NCBI RefSeq assembly: GCF_017744255.1
Contig: NZ_JAGHQP010000001.1
Location: forward strand, 1 to 64,000
DNA length: 64,000 nt
Reading direction: 5' to 3'
Source: Brevundimonas sp. A19_0
GTDB lineage: Bacteria > Pseudomonadota > Alphaproteobacteria > Caulobacterales > Caulobacteraceae
Positions 8,488-16,995 of this stretch are shown here, piece after piece (within the stretch, counting starts at the first letter, position 1; every line of letters begins with the position of its first letter). The notes below the pieces were generated by a model. It saw nothing but the letters and a program-made list of their open reading frames with translations. It ran no database searches and was not told the origin of the DNA. The position numbers and the translations under genes are program-made.

Positions 8488-9141
8488 TCAGCGCTTCACG
8501 TAGCGCCGCTGCGACCAGTATTTGAAGCCCTGGTTCTGGGCGAGGCGCCAGCCATTGGCCTTCAGCCGCCGGCCGACCATGTGGTTGAAGTAGCCGTGCG
8601 CCAGCACCAGCACATCGCCCCCCATGGCCGCCTTTTCGATCAGCAGGCGGGCGGCGCGATCGGCCCGGGCCTCGGCCTCGCGGCGGGTCTCCTGCCCCTG
8701 ATGGTGGTCAAAGGCGTGCCACCAGAAGCGCGACACCACCCCCCACCAGCGGGGCGACAGCTTGAACCAGTCGGGAAAGGGCGGCGGCGGCAGGGGGGCT
8801 TCGATGAACAGGGCATCGCTGATCACTTCGCGATCCCCGGAAATGGCGGCGGCCGTCTCGATGGCGCGCTGGCGGGTGGACGACAGGATGAGCGCCGCCC
8901 CCTCCGCCGTCAGAAGCAGTTCGGCCGGCGGCGTCTGGCCTTCCAGCAGACCGCCCAGCTCATACTTGCCCCACCAGTCGCGGTACTGGCGGGCCGTGAT
9001 CAGGCATTTGCGCGACAGGGCCGGTTCGCCGTGGCGGGCAAGCACGATGTCGCCCGTCGTGCCGGGACGACGCACGGCCGATTCGGCCTCCTTGCGCGTG
9101 CTGTCGGCAGCAAGATCGTTCAGGCGGTCGGGGTCGAGCAT
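8488..9141 (-). CDS. Histidine phosphatase family protein
   Basis: A 217-residue member of the phosphoglycerate-mutase-like superfamily. LARHGEPALSRK carries the RHG catalytic motif with the phospho-accepting His. SSTRQRAIETA supplies the second phosphate-binding Arg, and VLVLAHGYFNHMVG the second catalytic His. The insert between these (PPFPDWFKLSPRWWGVVSRFWWHAF) is rich in Trp/Phe and is shared with a group of alphaproteobacterial proteins of unknown substrate. I use ATG 9141 because the longer frame would run into the deacetylase gene. It probably follows the deacetylase gene in one transcript (46-base gap). Confidence 0.85.
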   Translation of the reverse strand: MLDPDRLNDLAADSTRKEAESAVRRPGTTGDIVLARHGEPALSRKCLITARQYRDWWGKYELGGLLEGQTPPAELLLTAEGAALILSSTRQRAIETAAAISGDREVISDALFIEAPLPPPPFPDWFKLSPRWWGVVSRFWWHAFDHHQGQETRREAEARADRAARLLIEKAAMGGDVLVLAHGYFNHMVGRRLKANGWRLAQNQGFKYWSQRRYVKR

Positions 9142-9187
9142 GGCATCGGGGTGGCTTGCGACAGTCGGCTGTCGGTCGGCGTGTCCC

Positions 9188-10108
9188 TCAATCCTCCCCA
9201 AGGGCCTGAACGTGCGCCACGGCAGATTGCCCCAGGCCGGCAAGGTCGTAGCCGCCCTCCAGCGAAGAGACAAGCTTGCCTGAACAGACCCGGCGCGCAA
9301 CCTCCGCCACCGCCCGTGTGGCCCAGGCGAAATCCTCGGCCTCCAGGCTCTGGTGCGCCAGCGGATCGCGGCGATGCGCATCGAACCCGGCCGAGATCAG
9401 GATCAGGTCCGGCGCGAAGGCCTCAAGCGCCGGCATCAGCCCTTCGGAAAAGCTCCGCCGCCAGGCTTCCCGCGCGGCATGGGGCTCGACCGGGGCATTC
9501 ACGATATTGCCGACCCCGGTCTCGGACCGTGCACCGGTGCCGGGGTACAGGGGCATCTGGTGGATGGAAGCCAGAAACAGGGTCGGGTCGGCCTCGAACG
9601 CCGCCTGGGTGCCATTACCGTGATGCACATCGAAATCCACCACCGCCACGCGCCCGGCGCCCTCGGCCTGTGCGACCCGCGCCGCGACGGCCACGTTCGA
9701 GAACAGGCAGAAACCCATCGACTGGTTCGGCTCCGCATGGTGGCCGGGTGGCCGGATCGCGCAGAAGGCCCGGGTCATCTGGCCCGCCATCACCGCCCGG
9801 GTCGCGTCGATCACGGCACCGGCCGCCAGACGCGCGGCCCGCACACTGCCGGGCGAAAGGTGGGTATCGGCATCCAGCGACACCCGCCCGCTCTCTGGCG
9901 AGGCCTTCAGGATGTTGGCCACATAGTCGGCCGGATGCAGGCGTTCGAGGTCAACGACCGAGGCCTCACTGGCTTCCCGGCGGTCACGCGCCAGTCCGGC
10001 GTCGTCCAGCGCCGCCAGCACCGCCGCCAGACGCTCCGGCCGCTCGGGATGGCCGACGCCCGGCTGGTGGCCCGACATGGCAGAATGGGTAAAGATCGGC
10101 AGACTCAT
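9188..10108 (-). CDS. Histone deacetylase / acetylpolyamine amidohydrolase family protein
   Basis: Zinc hydrolase of the arginase-deacetylase fold, 306 residues. Visible motifs are GHPERPERL, RPPGHHAE (His pair of the charge relay), DFDVHHGNGTQ (zinc Asp and His), SAGFDAH (second zinc Asp) and the C-terminal LEGGYDL. They resemble class II HDAC-like bacterial proteins. Substrates of bacterial members include acetylpolyamines and other small acetyl-amines, and I cannot choose among them. It is divergent from the GNAT gene at 10175 with only 66 bases between starts. That pairing of an acetyl remover with an acetyl adder may or may not be meaningful. Confidence 0.92.
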   Translation of the reverse strand: MSLPIFTHSAMSGHQPGVGHPERPERLAAVLAALDDAGLARDRREASEASVVDLERLHPADYVANILKASPESGRVSLDADTHLSPGSVRAARLAAGAVIDATRAVMAGQMTRAFCAIRPPGHHAEPNQSMGFCLFSNVAVAARVAQAEGAGRVAVVDFDVHHGNGTQAAFEADPTLFLASIHQMPLYPGTGARSETGVGNIVNAPVEPHAAREAWRRSFSEGLMPALEAFAPDLILISAGFDAHRRDPLAHQSLEAEDFAWATRAVAEVARRVCSGKLVSSLEGGYDLAGLGQSAVAHVQALGED

Positions 10109-10174
10109 GACCCCAGACTAGGGCTCGCCGGGGCGCTTGTCGCCTCCGTCGCGACGGCGTGATAAGCGCGCGCC

Positions 10175-10705
10175 ATGACCGAGATCCTGATCCGCCCCGC
10201 CCGCATGGACGACGCCCCGGCCCTGTCCGAAGCCGGGGCCCGCACCTTCGTCGAGACCTTCATGGACGGCTTCGGCATCCCCTATCCCGAAGACGATCTG
10301 GCGGTCTTCATGGAACAGGTGTTCAGCCTCGAGGCCACCCGCGCCCGCCTGTCCGATCCGGCCATGGGCTGGTGGGTGGGCGAGCGGGACGGAAAGCTCC
10401 TGGGCTTTGCCAATACAGGCCCGAACGCCCTGCCCCATTCGGACGCCCGCCCGGGCGAGACCGAACTGAAGCGTCTGTACATCCTCAAGGAGGCCCAGGG
10501 CCTCGGCCTCGGCACCCGTCTGCTCAGGGTGGCCATGGACTGGATGACCGAGCACGGCACCGGCGCCCAGTGGATCGGCGTCTGGAGCGGCAATCTGAAG
10601 GCTCAGAAGCTGTACGCGGCCTACGGCTTCGAAAAGGCCGGCGACTACCAGTTCGCCGTCGGGAGCTGGATGGATGACGAGTTCATCCTGCGAAAGCCCG
10701 CCTGA
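10175..10705 (+). CDS. GNAT family N-acetyltransferase
   Basis: A 176-residue acetyl-CoA-dependent acetyltransferase. The fold is recognised from the N-terminal IRPARMDDAPALSEAGARTF, the acetyl-CoA-binding loop after LKRLYILKEAQGLGLGTRLL (Q/R-x-x-G-x-G/A pattern), and the C-terminal GVWSGNLKAQKLYAAYGFEKAGDY that ends most GNATs. The sequence resembles the subgroup related to spermidine/spermine or small-amine acetyltransferases, but the substrate is not determined. The ribosome site is weak. It is divergent from the deacetylase-family gene. Confidence 0.9.
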   Translation: MTEILIRPARMDDAPALSEAGARTFVETFMDGFGIPYPEDDLAVFMEQVFSLEATRARLSDPAMGWWVGERDGKLLGFANTGPNALPHSDARPGETELKRLYILKEAQGLGLGTRLLRVAMDWMTEHGTGAQWIGVWSGNLKAQKLYAAYGFEKAGDYQFAVGSWMDDEFILRKPA

Positions 10706-10767
10706 TCCTGAATGGACGCGCGGCCGTTCGCGTGGTCATCTGACGATCCACACACGGGAGCCCTGCC

Positions 10768-11439
10768 ATGCTGCGTCGTTTGTCCGGTCTGTTCGCCTGC
10801 GGATTGATACTCGCCCTGTCGACCCCTGTCGTCGCGCAGGAAGGTCCGCCACCGGCGACCCCCGAGGAGATCGCAGAAGCCCGCCAGATCGCCGACATGC
10901 TGATCAAGGGCGATGAGGTCAGCTCCTACTTCACGAACATCACCGACAACGGCGTACCGACAGTCCGGCACTCGCGCAGCGGACTGGTGTGCATGTTCAG
11001 CGGACTGGATGGCTCTCGGGTGGTCATCTTTCCGGCCCAGGGGGGCGCTGCGCCCGGCGATGACGTGGGTTGCCTGAGCCGCGACGAGACTCTGGGTCTG
11101 GACCTTACGGTCTATGCCACCCGCTATGTCGATGAGATCCCGGCCGAAGAAGTCCTCGCTTCAGCGGCCTATGCGATCGAGCAGCGGTTCCAGGGGGCCA
11201 AGCCCTACGAGGGCGACCTCAGCGTCGTATCGGTCGAGGGAATGGAATCCCCGCTGGCGGCGGCCTATGTCTACGAATCCGTCGCCGGGCCGATGCTGAC
11301 GATGGCGCTTGTGTCCCACCGTGATGGATGGAGCTACAAGGTGCGGGCCACGGGCCCGGCGGAGGACGCGACTGTCGTCAGTCTTATGGCTGGAATGACT
11401 CTCATCATCGGGATGGGCGCGCTGGACTCTGAAGAATAG
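10768..11439 (+). CDS. Secreted protein of unknown function
   Basis: 223 residues with a clear signal peptide (MLRRLSGLFACGLILALSTPVVAQ) and no lipobox, so probably periplasmic. The mature part starts with a Pro/Glu-rich acidic stretch and then alternates beta-like segments. Two Cys (in SGLVCMFSG and DDVGCLSRD) could pair. I recognise no domain. GGGAG about eight bases before ATG 10768 supports the start. The gene ends ten bases before the VWA gene, so the two are likely co-transcribed, but what links them is unknown. Confidence 0.8.
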   Translation: MLRRLSGLFACGLILALSTPVVAQEGPPPATPEEIAEARQIADMLIKGDEVSSYFTNITDNGVPTVRHSRSGLVCMFSGLDGSRVVIFPAQGGAAPGDDVGCLSRDETLGLDLTVYATRYVDEIPAEEVLASAAYAIEQRFQGAKPYEGDLSVVSVEGMESPLAAAYVYESVAGPMLTMALVSHRDGWSYKVRATGPAEDATVVSLMAGMTLIIGMGALDSEE

Positions 11440-11448
11440 ACAGGCCGG

Positions 11449-12636
11449 ATGCTCCTCCCCTTCTTCACCGCCCTCAGGGATGCCCGGGTTCCGGTCTCGC
11501 TCAAGGAATGGCTGTTCCTGATGGAGGCCATGGACCGGCAGGTGCTGAGCAACGACACGCGTGTGGAGGACTTCTACCATCTGTCGCGCGCTGTCCTGAT
11601 AAAGGACGAGAAACACTATGACCGGTTCGATCAGGTGTTCGGCTCGGTGTTCAGGGGGCTGGAGACGCTCGGACCGGGCGACGAGCCCGGCGTCCATTCC
11701 GTGCCCGAGGACTGGCTGCGCCTTCTGAACGAGAAATACCTGACCGACGAGGAGAAGGCCCAGATCGAGGCCCTCGGCGGCTTCGACAAGTTGATGGAGA
11801 CGCTCCGCAAGCGGCTCGAGGAGCAGCACGACCGTCACCAGGGCGGCAACAAATGGATCGGCACCGGCGGCACGAGCCCGTTCGGCAATGGCGGCTACAA
11901 TCCCGAGGGCATCCGCATCGGCGGCCAGTCACGCCACGGCCGGGCGGTCAAGGTCTGGGAAAAGCGCGAATACCGAAATCTGGACGACTCGGTCGAGCTG
12001 GGCACCCGCAACATCAAGGTGGCCCTGCGCCGCCTCCGCCGCTTCGCCCGTCAGGGCACGCCGGACGAGCTGGACATGGACGCCACCATCGACGGCACCG
12101 CGCGTCAGGGCTGGCTGGACATCCAGATGCGGCCCGAGCGGCGAAACACGATCAAGGTGCTGCTGTTCCTCGATATCGGCGGGTCCATGGATGGCCACGT
12201 CAAGCTCTGCGAGGAGCTGTTCTCGGCCGCGAAATCCGAGTTCCGGCATCTGGAGTTCTTCTACTTCCACAACTGCCTCTACGAAGGGGTCTGGAAGGAC
12301 AACCGCCGCCGGCACGAGGCCCGCACCCCGACCTGGGAAGTGCTGAACCGCTATCCGGGCGACTGGCGTGCGGTGGTCGTGGGGGATGCCACGATGAGCC
12401 CCTATGAAGTCACCATGCCCGGCGGTTCGGTCGAGCACTGGAACGAGGAGGCGGGCGCCGTCTGGCTCAAACGCCTGCGCCAGCAATGGCCAAAGTCCGC
12501 CTGGCTGAACCCGGTACCCGAGCGCTACTGGTCATATACGCCTTCGGTGGGCCTTATCCGGGAGGTGATGGAGGAGCAGATGTTCCCCCTCACACTGGAC
12601 GGACTGGAGCGGGCCATGCGATCCTTGGCGCGCTAG
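11449..12636 (+). CDS. CoxE-like VWA domain protein
   Basis: 395 residues. The N-terminal half (LLPFFTALRDARVPVSLKEWL, then FYHLSRAVLIKDEKHYDRFDQVF) matches the CoxE family. The C-terminal half has a von Willebrand A fold with MIDAS motif DIGGSM at residue 242, the usual DxSxS relaxed to DxGxS. These proteins typically work with a MoxR-type AAA ATPase to remodel or insert metals into client enzymes. No MoxR gene is adjacent here, though one may lie elsewhere. Between the halves is a Gly-rich segment (GTGGTSPFGNGGYNPEG). There is no signal peptide or membrane segment, so it is cytoplasmic. Confidence 0.9.
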   Translation: MLLPFFTALRDARVPVSLKEWLFLMEAMDRQVLSNDTRVEDFYHLSRAVLIKDEKHYDRFDQVFGSVFRGLETLGPGDEPGVHSVPEDWLRLLNEKYLTDEEKAQIEALGGFDKLMETLRKRLEEQHDRHQGGNKWIGTGGTSPFGNGGYNPEGIRIGGQSRHGRAVKVWEKREYRNLDDSVELGTRNIKVALRRLRRFARQGTPDELDMDATIDGTARQGWLDIQMRPERRNTIKVLLFLDIGGSMDGHVKLCEELFSAAKSEFRHLEFFYFHNCLYEGVWKDNRRRHEARTPTWEVLNRYPGDWRAVVVGDATMSPYEVTMPGGSVEHWNEEAGAVWLKRLRQQWPKSAWLNPVPERYWSYTPSVGLIREVMEEQMFPLTLDGLERAMRSLAR

Positions 12637-12660
12637 GGAGGCGAACTCTCGGAGGCTGCC

Positions 12661-13095
12661 ATGCTCAGTGCCCTTGTTCTCAGCCTGATCCTTCAGGATC
12701 CCCTGCCCCAGTGGGCGAAGGACGATCCCTACGCCTGGGAGCGCGCCCGGTGCCATCCGCAGGTGCGGGGCGACACGCCGCTCGAGACCTGTCAGCTTTC
12801 CGTGCGCCGCCAGCTCGCCGCCGAACTCGGCGATAGCCTGCCGGCCGCCCTGCGTCCCACCAGCGAGCTGGAAAACTGCGCCCGGGCCCAGGCCGACGCC
12901 GGCTATGCCGTCCAGTGCGACCAGCCGCGCGAGGTGCGCGGGCCGAGCACGCCGCAGCTTGCCGACCGCGGCCGCTGCGAAACCCGTCCCCGGGCCCGCC
13001 CGGACGGCGGCGTCGTGTGGGAAGAAGTGTGTGAGCAGCCGACCGGTCGCGACACCGACGGCGGCCTCCGGGTCAACCTGTCGGGCCGCGACTGA
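12661..13095 (+). CDS. Small exported Cys-containing hypothetical protein
   Basis: 144 residues starting with a short hydrophobic segment (MLSALVLSLILQ) that could be a signal or N-terminal anchor. The rest is hydrophilic with six Cys spread evenly (RCHP, TCQL, NCAR, QCDQ, RCET, VCEQ), suggesting disulphide bonds outside the cytoplasm. No family recognised. GGAGG at 12651-12655 supports ATG 12661. It follows the VWA gene by 24 bases and ends at the hairpin terminator. Confidence 0.75.
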   Translation: MLSALVLSLILQDPLPQWAKDDPYAWERARCHPQVRGDTPLETCQLSVRRQLAAELGDSLPAALRPTSELENCARAQADAGYAVQCDQPREVRGPSTPQLADRGRCETRPRARPDGGVVWEEVCEQPTGRDTDGGLRVNLSGRD

Positions 13096-13099
13096 AAAA

Positions 13100-13128
13100 G
13101 GCCGCTGTCCTGCGACAGCGGCCCCTTT
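13100..13128. terminator. Bidirectional hairpin terminator
   Basis: Perfect 10-bp stem GGCCGCTGTC/GACAGCGGCC with a CTGC loop. On the minus strand it is followed by TTTTT, on the plus strand by CCTTT. It sits between the convergent genes at 12661-13095 and 13150-13320, and would end transcripts from both. Confidence 0.85.
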
Positions 13129-13149
13129 GATCAGCAAGAGATCAGGCGA

Positions 13150-13320
13150 TCAGTGCTTGATGTCTTCCTTCACGTCGCCGGCGGTCTTCTGGACCTTGCC
13201 TTCGACCTGGTCGGCCTTGCCTTCAGCCTGAAGTTTGCGGTTGTCGGTCGCGTCGCCCGCGGCGTCCTTGACGTTGCCCATGGCTTCCTTGGCGCGGCCT
13301 TCGACTTGATCCTTGTTCAT
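13150..13320 (-). CDS. CsbD family stress protein
   Basis: A 56-residue hydrophilic protein starting MNKDQVEGRAKEAMGNVKDAAGDATDNRKL in the CsbD pattern, made of short amphipathic repeats around K-(D/E)-x-x-G. Family members are abundant stress-induced proteins of unclear mechanism. The start at ATG 13320 is fixed by AGGAGA eight bases upstream and by the family N-terminus; the longer frame to 13374 is spurious. A candidate EcfG-type promoter lies at 13373-13397, so it is probably part of the general stress regulon. Confidence 0.92.
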   Translation of the reverse strand: MNKDQVEGRAKEAMGNVKDAAGDATDNRKLQAEGKADQVEGKVQKTAGDVKEDIKH

Positions 13321-13372
13321 TGTCGTCTCCTGGGAGGAAGGGCAGACCCGTTGTCCGCCCGTATGCAGACTC

Positions 13373-13397
13373 AACCGGTGGCTGCCCGATCCGTTCC
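13373..13397 (-). promoter_or_regulatory. Candidate EcfG-type promoter of the CsbD gene
   Basis: On the minus strand GGAAC (13397-13393) and GGTT (13376-13373) are 16 bases apart. This matches the alphaproteobacterial general-stress promoter GGAAC-N16/17-CGTT except for the first base of the -10 half. It lies 53-77 bases upstream of the CsbD ATG. CsbD genes are typical members of this regulon, which strengthens the call. Confidence 0.5.
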
Positions 13398-13402
13398 CGG
13401 GA

Positions 13403-13852
13403 TCACGTGGTCGTGCGAGTGCGCAGCCATACAGCGAACGCCCACGCGTGGGCGTCGTGCCTCAGCCCGGTCAGCGCTTCGACCGGGTCCATCCAGACCA
13501 GTTCATGGTCATCCTCGACCTTGCCGGACGGCACGGGGTCCAGCAGGCTCAGCGTCCAGAACCCGCCGGTGTTGTTGACGGTCCGACCGTCGCTCTTGTC
13601 GACGAACTGGGCCGCCTCGGTCAGGCGCTCCCCGGCGGCGACCCGCAGACCTGTCTCCTCCCGGTATTCGCGGACGACCGCCTCGGCCTCGGTCTCCTGC
13701 CCATCCCGGGCGCCACCAGGCAGGTCGAGATAGCTGTTCTCGCCCCGATCAATCCGCACACAGGCCAGCCGCCCCTCGTGCACCAGAAGGCCGAACGCGG
13801 TCGGACGCGGGGCATAGACGTGATCCGGGCGGGCCGTTCCGAACTGCAGCAT
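13403..13852 (-). CDS. Nudix hydrolase
   Basis: 149 residues. The complete Nudix box is visible as GGARDGQETEAEAVVREYREETGL (written here to show G-x5-E-x7-REx-x-EE-x-G), which coordinates Mg for cleavage of nucleoside-diphosphate-linked substrates. Substrate not predictable; the domain architecture is a single Nudix fold. It is the last gene after the kinase/regulator genes (nine bases from the receiver-kinase stop), so it is likely in that operon although a functional link is not obvious. Confidence 0.9.
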   Translation of the reverse strand: MLQFGTARPDHVYAPRPTAFGLLVHEGRLACVRIDRGENSYLDLPGGARDGQETEAEAVVREYREETGLRVAAGERLTEAAQFVDKSDGRTVNNTGGFWTLSLLDPVPSGKVEDDHELVWMDPVEALTGLRHDAHAWAFAVWLRTRTTT

Positions 13853-13861
13853 GCGTCAAGC

Positions 13862-14911
13862 CTAGAGGTCGAAGGCCAGCTGGGCGCGTACGCCCTTGTG
13901 CTTGTCATCGAACTGGACGGCCGAGCGCAGCCCTCCGGCCATGGCCGCAACGATCTTGGAGCCCAGTCCCGTTCCCTTGGGACCCTTGGTCTGGTCGCCC
14001 AGCCCCGGTCCGTCGTCCTCGACCGTCAGCAGGGCGCGCCCTTCGCCGTCGCCCTTCAGATGAATGCGGATTTCGCCGCCCTGCCCGGGCTCATAGGCGT
14101 ACTTGACCGCATTGGTGACCAGCTCGGTCACGATCACGCCCAGAGAGACCGCCTGGTCGGTGCCGACATTCATCGGATCGGCGTCCAGCTTGAGGTTGGG
14201 GGCATTGTCCTCGCGGCCCAGCGAAACGCCCAGCTCCTCGATCAGGCTTTGCAGATATTCGTGCATCGCCACCTGGGCCATGTCGCCCGAGGTATAGAGC
14301 CGGCGGTGGACATGGGCGACCGCCTCGATCCGGGCCTGGGCCTCGCGCAGGGCGTCGCGCGCGTCGCCGTCCTTCAGCTGGCGCATCTGGAGCGAGATGA
14401 AGCTGGACACCAGTTGCAGCGAATTGCCCACGCGGTGATTGACCTCGCGGAGCATGGCCTCGGCCCGATCTCGCGCGATGCGGACCTCGTCCTGGGCGAT
14501 CTCGTTCTCGCGCTGCAGGCGGCGGCGGTGATGCGCGTCCTCGATGGCCGAGCGCAGCAGGGCGGTGAAGTCTTCGGACACGTCCTTGATGACGTAGTCC
14601 GCCGCCCCTGCCCGCAGGGCGGCCACGGCGATGCGGCCCTCCTGGGCCCCGGTCACATAGACGACGGGGGGCGGGTCCTGCAGGGCCAGGATGTCAGGCA
14701 GGACGTCCAGCCCGTCGCGTTCGGGCATGTAGTGGTCGAGCGCGCAGACGTCGAAGGTCTTGCCGCTCCGCAGGATCTCGAGGCCCGCCTCGCCATCGGC
14801 CGCGCAGGTCACCACAAAGCCCTGCCGGCCGAGCTCCTTCTCGACCAGACGCGAGAGACCCCGGTCGTCATCAATGTAGAGCAGGTGCAGGGGGGCGGTC
14901 AGGGGCTGCAA
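13862..14911 (-). CDS. Receiver domain fused to a HisKA_2-type histidine kinase
   Basis: 349 residues. An N-terminal receiver domain (about 8-125) has phospho-acceptor Asp59 (CALDHYMP) and acidic pocket DDD near 14-16. A linker helix leads to a HisKA_2 dimerisation domain with His159 in LREVNHRVGNSLQL, then an HATPase domain with ELVTNAVKYAY and EDDGPGLG. Kinases of the HisKA_2/HWE type in Alphaproteobacteria often feed the PhyR-NepR-EcfG general stress pathway. With a receiver in front, it could accept phosphate from the upstream CHASE3 kinase. No membrane segment, so cytoplasmic. It follows the single-domain regulator by 14 bases. Confidence 0.92.
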   Translation of the reverse strand: MQPLTAPLHLLYIDDDRGLSRLVEKELGRQGFVVTCAADGEAGLEILRSGKTFDVCALDHYMPERDGLDVLPDILALQDPPPVVYVTGAQEGRIAVAALRAGAADYVIKDVSEDFTALLRSAIEDAHHRRRLQRENEIAQDEVRIARDRAEAMLREVNHRVGNSLQLVSSFISLQMRQLKDGDARDALREAQARIEAVAHVHRRLYTSGDMAQVAMHEYLQSLIEELGVSLGREDNAPNLKLDADPMNVGTDQAVSLGVIVTELVTNAVKYAYEPGQGGEIRIHLKGDGEGRALLTVEDDGPGLGDQTKGPKGTGLGSKIVAAMAGGLRSAVQFDDKHKGVRAQLAFDL

Positions 14912-14925
14912 TCGGATATCGGCTC

Positions 14926-15351
14926 TCAGCTGATCTCGGGCGCCTGGATCACGGAAAGGAACAGGCCCAGTTGCCGGATGGCGTCGGAGAAGGACTCATA
15001 CTCCACCGGCTTGGTGATGTAGACGTTACAGCCCAGATCATAGCACCGCTGGATTTCCACCTTGTCGTCGGTGGTCGTCAGAATGACCACCGGAGCCCGG
15101 CGCAGGCGCTCGTCCGACTTGATCTTCTCGAGGATGTCCGTGCCGGACATGTCGGGCAGGTTCAGGTCCAGCAGGATCAGCAGCGGGCCGTTGTTCAGTA
15201 CCTTTTCGCTGAACAGATGCTCGAGCGCTGAAGAGCCGTCGGCGAAATGCTCGATCTCGTTCGAGATGTTGGCCCGGCGAATGTTCTTCTCGATCAGGCG
15301 CGCATGGCCGTGATCGTCCTCGATCATCACGATCTTCACAGAGTGCGGCAT
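14926..15351 (-). CDS. Single-domain response regulator (Rcp1-like)
   Basis: 141 residues consisting of one receiver domain: acidic pocket EDD (11-13), phospho-acceptor Asp62 in LLDLNLPDMSG, Thr near TTTDD, and Lys in YITKPVEY. There is no output domain, so it probably passes phosphate on or acts by protein contact. The insert between the first two strands and the LLDLNLPD core resemble the Rcp1 group, which partners with CHASE3- or phytochrome-type kinases. It lies between the CHASE3 kinase gene and the receiver-HisKA_2 gene, 18 and 14 bases away. Confidence 0.93.
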   Translation of the reverse strand: MPHSVKIVMIEDDHGHARLIEKNIRRANISNEIEHFADGSSALEHLFSEKVLNNGPLLILLDLNLPDMSGTDILEKIKSDERLRRAPVVILTTTDDKVEIQRCYDLGCNVYITKPVEYESFSDAIRQLGLFLSVIQAPEIS

Positions 15352-15369
15352 ATCCGGGTCCCTTCTCGA

Positions 15370-16878
15370 CTAGCTCAGCCGTTTCGGAAATTTCAGGAGA
15401 AATGTCGAGCCTTCACCGAGCTTCGACTCCACGGTGATGTCCCCGCCCATGCGGCGGACGCTGTTCTTGACGAAGGCCAGGCCCAGGCCTTCGCCGGGCT
15501 GGTCCTGTTTGCCGGCCCGCCGGAACAGTTCGAAAATCCGCTCGTGGTCGCGGTCCGAAATGCCCCTGCCGTTGTCGATGATCCGGTACTCCACCATACC
15601 GTCGGCAAGGTCCACGCCCTCGACACGGATATGGCCAGGGCGGTCGGGCGACAGATATTTGACCGCATTGTCGATCAGATTGCCGAACACCTGCTCCAGC
15701 GACAGACGGTCTCCTGTCAGGCCCGGAAGGTCCGTGACCTCGACCTCGGCGCCCACGCTTTCCGTCTGGTGGTTCACGGCGTCGGCGATCTTCTGGACCA
15801 TCTTCGTCATGTCGATCGGTTCGGCGGTCAGCACCCGCCGGCCCTCGCGTGACAGTTTGAGGATGGCGTTGATCAGCCGGTCCATCTTCTCGGTCGAGGC
15901 ACGGATGAAGCCGATCGCCTCGGGTACATCCTCGCGCACGGCCAGCAGGGCGTCGTTCTCCATCAGGTCCGGAGCCTCGGTTTCCACCCTGGACATCTGG
16001 CGATCGATGATCTGGCCCGCTGTCTCGAGTTCCGAGGTGTAGCCCATCACATTGACCAGCGGCGCGCGCAGGTCGTGGCTGACGATATAGGCGAAGCGCT
16101 GGATTTCCTCGTTGGCCCGGATCAGGTCGCCCGTGCGGTCCCGGACCTCATTCTCCAGATTGGCATTGATGCGATCCAGCTCCATCTGCGCCGACTGCAT
16201 CTGGCGCAGATAGCGCATCACCATCCAGGCGACGATGCCGGCCAGCATCAGGATCAGTATGCCGGCCAGCGCATTGATGCCGACCGTTGCCCCGGCGGAC
16301 CACTCCGACTGCTGTCGCTGCGAGGCCCAGCGTTCTTCCTCGATCTGATCGATGGCGGCGATTTCGGCCCGCATCTGGTCCATCAGTTCCTTGCCGCGTC
16401 CCTCGCGGACGATGCCGATGGCATCCCCGGACCTCTGTGCACGACCGAGGGAGATGGTGGCTTCCATAATGCCGATACGCTCACGCGCCATCTCGCGCAG
16501 GCGATCCACCCGGTCGCGCACCTCGGCATCCTGTGCGGTCAGGTCGTCCAGCGCCTGCATCAGGCCGGGAAGGTCGCGGATGGCCTCGTCGTGGATGGTC
16601 AGGAATTCCTGACTTCCCGTCAGCAGATAGCCGCGCTGGCCGGTCTCGGCGTCGACCAGCCGGATCAGCAGGTCCCGCGCAGCGGTCTGCACCCGGTGGC
16701 TGCGGTCAACCGTTTCATGGAATTCGGTGGTGCGACCGATCATGAAGAAGGTCGCCAGGTTCACGATCAGCAGCAGCACAAAGGCCAGCGACAGCAGGCC
16801 CAGCAAGGACCGTCCCAGCCCGCCGGTCCGCAGGAACCGGCTGAAGGTGACCAGATTTTCGCGAATGTTCCATTCCAT
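15370..16878 (-). CDS. CHASE3-domain sensor histidine kinase
   Basis: 502 residues. TM1 (about 25-47), periplasmic CHASE3 domain with its diagnostic VDAETGQRGYLLTG (75-88), TM2 (about 198-222), coiled linker, HisKA domain with His268 (FAYIVSHDLRAPLVNVMGY), then HATPase with DNAVKY, DNGRGIS and GLGLAFVKNSV. It senses an unknown signal in the periplasm or membrane and probably phosphorylates the single-domain regulator encoded just downstream. First gene of a four-gene minus-strand operon. Its upstream region is shared with the divergent membrane protein gene at 16996. Confidence 0.93.
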   Translation of the reverse strand: MEWNIRENLVTFSRFLRTGGLGRSLLGLLSLAFVLLLIVNLATFFMIGRTTEFHETVDRSHRVQTAARDLLIRLVDAETGQRGYLLTGSQEFLTIHDEAIRDLPGLMQALDDLTAQDAEVRDRVDRLREMARERIGIMEATISLGRAQRSGDAIGIVREGRGKELMDQMRAEIAAIDQIEEERWASQRQQSEWSAGATVGINALAGILILMLAGIVAWMVMRYLRQMQSAQMELDRINANLENEVRDRTGDLIRANEEIQRFAYIVSHDLRAPLVNVMGYTSELETAGQIIDRQMSRVETEAPDLMENDALLAVREDVPEAIGFIRASTEKMDRLINAILKLSREGRRVLTAEPIDMTKMVQKIADAVNHQTESVGAEVEVTDLPGLTGDRLSLEQVFGNLIDNAVKYLSPDRPGHIRVEGVDLADGMVEYRIIDNGRGISDRDHERIFELFRRAGKQDQPGEGLGLAFVKNSVRRMGGDITVESKLGEGSTFLLKFPKRLS

Positions 16879-16995
16879 CGGCGCGCACGTTTAACCGGTG
16901 GCCGGTGCAAGTCCAGTCGCGTCTCCGGTGAAACCTTCCACGTACCGAGGATTTACGGTTACCATTGTTCTAACGCGCGGATTCAGGGGGAAGAC

